From contig NZ_JACCCC010000001.1 in the NCBI RefSeq assembly GCF_013408795.1, positions 4,154,001 through 4,218,000 of the forward strand: 64,000 bases of DNA, given 5' to 3'. The notes beneath the pieces were generated by a model. That model did no database searches. It was not told the DNA's origin and saw only the letters and a program-made list of their open reading frames with translations. Below, in pieces: positions 63,157 to 64,000 of the stretch. The position numbers and the translations under genes are program-made. Each line of letters starts with the position of its first letter. The stretch's first letter is position 1. The stretch is from Spinactinospora alkalitolerans (GTDB taxonomy: Bacteria > Actinomycetota > Actinomycetes > Streptosporangiales > Streptosporangiaceae).

Positions 63157-64000
63157 TCAGTTGACCGCGGCTTCGCCGGAGGACGGAGGCCGTCCGCCGG
63201 CCGCTCCCGGCCACACCGGGTCGGCCTGCGCCGCGGCCCGCCGGGGTTCGGCGAACAGGCCGGGCAGGTCGTGCCCCATCCGGTCCCGCTTGGTCTGCAG
63301 GTAGCGCAGGTTGTCGGCGGTGACGACGGTGGGCATCGAGATCCGCCGGGTGACGCTGACGCCGTACCGGGAGATCCCCTCGACCTTGCCCGGGTTGTTG
63401 CTCAGCAACCGGACCGAGCGCACCCCGAGGTCGGCCAGGATCCGGGCTCCCGCGCCGAACTCCCTGGCGTCGGCCGGCAGGCCGAGTTCCAGGTTGGCGT
63501 CGACGGTGTCGATCCCGGAGTCCTGCAGCCGGTAGGCCTTCAGCTTGTGCAGCAACCCGATGCCGCGCCCCTCGTGGCCGCGCAGGTAGACGAGCACGCC
63601 GCGGCCCTCCTCGGCGATGCCGGCCATGGCGGCGTCGAGCTGGGTGCCGCAGTCGCAGCGGTGCGAGCCGAAGGCGTCACCGGTGAGGCATTCGGAGTGC
63701 AGCCGGGTCAGCACATCGGTGCCGTCGCCGAGGTCGCCGTAGACCAGCGCGACGTGCTCGGCGCCGTCGCTCGGACTCCGGTAGCCCACCGCCCGCCACT
63801 CCCCGTAGCGGTTGGGGATGCGGGTCTCCACGACCCGGTCGACAAGGGTGTCGGCCCGCGACGAGTCCGCCTCCTCGCTCCGCTCCACCGCCGCAGCGAC
63901 ACGCGCTCCGCGAACAGGCACCGACGCCTCCGCTCGCTCGTCGGCTCGCAGCTCGGCACCCCCACTCGCGCTCACCTCCTCGCTCCGCTCCACCGCCGCA
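63157..64000 (-). CDS. ribBA: GTP cyclohydrolase II domain, probably of bifunctional RibBA; gene runs off the right edge
   Basis: The visible 280 codons end at 63157 and run open to the window edge. The GTP cyclohydrolase II domain starts near [12 protein letters not shown]; zinc cysteines are in [20 protein letters not shown], the active site in [20 protein letters not shown]. It opens GTP to make the first riboflavin pyrimidine. The part before it is a Glu/Ala/Arg/Ser-rich linker, which suggests an N-terminal dihydroxybutanone-phosphate synthase (RibB) domain beyond the edge, as in most actinobacterial RibBA; that half is not seen. The linker contains a 105-base repeat. Confidence 0.88.
   Translation of the reverse strand, partial: AAVERSEEVSASGGAELRADERAEASVPVRGARVAAAVERSEEADSSRADTLVDRVVETRIPNRYGEWRAVGYRSPSDGAEHVALVYGDLGDGTDVLTRLHSECLTGDAFGSHRCDCGTQLDAAMAGIAEEGRGVLVYLRGHEGRGIGLLHKLKAYRLQDSGIDTVDANLELGLPADAREFGAGARILADLGVRSVRLLSNNPGKVEGISRYGVSVTRRISMPTVVTADNLRYLQTKRDRMGHDLPGLFAEPRRAAAQADPVWPGAAGGRPPSSGEAAVN
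63871..64000. repeat. In-frame 105-base direct repeat in the RibBA linker
   Basis: The same 25 bases begin at 63871 and at 63976 and encode AAVERSEE in the same frame. The period is exactly 35 codons. The second occurrence ends at the window edge, so further units may lie outside. The intervening linker also holds ADERAEAS, a weaker echo of the same motif. Confidence 0.75.

Overview
The window is chromosomal DNA from a high-G+C actinobacterium. Third codon positions are almost always G or C, GTG starts are common, and the gene order is the actinobacterial dcw cell-wall and division cluster. MurE carries the DNPR motif of meso-diaminopimelate-adding enzymes. The cluster has sepF, yggT and divIVA downstream of ftsZ, and ileS has an actinobacterial-type T-box leader. 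The overall style suggests Streptosporangiales, perhaps Nocardiopsidaceae; that placement is inference from gene order and protein style, not from a search.

Left end (1-12.3 kb): a truncated gene, a GNAT acetyltransferase, an AraC regulator followed by the branched-chain amino-acid exporter pair azlC-azlD, an orphan acetolactate-synthase-type ThDP enzyme and a zinc alcohol dehydrogenase. A leftward group rluD-lspA-dksA/traR and a small unknown gene follow, then rightward ileS behind its T-box.

Centre (12.6-34.7 kb, all leftward): the dcw cluster, transcribed mraZ-rsmH-ftsL-ftsI-murE-murF-mraY-murD-ftsW-murG-murC-ftsQ-ftsZ-pgeF-yggS-sepF-yggT-divIVA. It ends with a two-helix membrane protein that has a very long acidic tail. 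Several genes overlap by ATGA or GTGA, so much of the cluster is probably translationally coupled. Upstream of mraZ lie four GTGGRG boxes at exact 10-bp spacing, the expected MraZ operator. Together these genes make lipid II, build the divisome and drive polar growth.

35-52.8 kb: a rightward MoxR ATPase / DUF58 / transglutaminase (TgpA-type) operon. Leftward genes follow: a DUF3040 membrane protein, DNA polymerase IV, a methyltransferase, nusB, efp and the shikimate genes aroB, aroK and aroC. Then come an unusual DedA gene colliding with a prepilin peptidase gene, a DinB/MDMPI-type gene interrupted by an in-frame TGA, an SseB protein, a divergent marR/yceI pair and a CaiB-type CoA-transferase.

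Right end (53-64 kb): a large kinase with a membrane-anchored C terminus, coupled to an aldose-epimerase gene. Next is a group of molybdenum-hydroxylase accessory genes (MobA-like nucleotidyltransferase, XdhC, CoxE-like VWA protein, MoxR/CoxD-like ATPase). Two 168-residue PH-like membrane proteins and the riboflavin genes ribH and ribA/ribBA close the window, the last one truncated.

No rRNA, tRNA, insertion sequence, prophage or CRISPR array was recognised. What ordinary annotation does not explain is a set of dispersed intergenic repeats: a 134-bp family (three copies), a 113-bp family (two copies, one inside a degenerate tandem array) and a 53-bp palindromic family (two copies).
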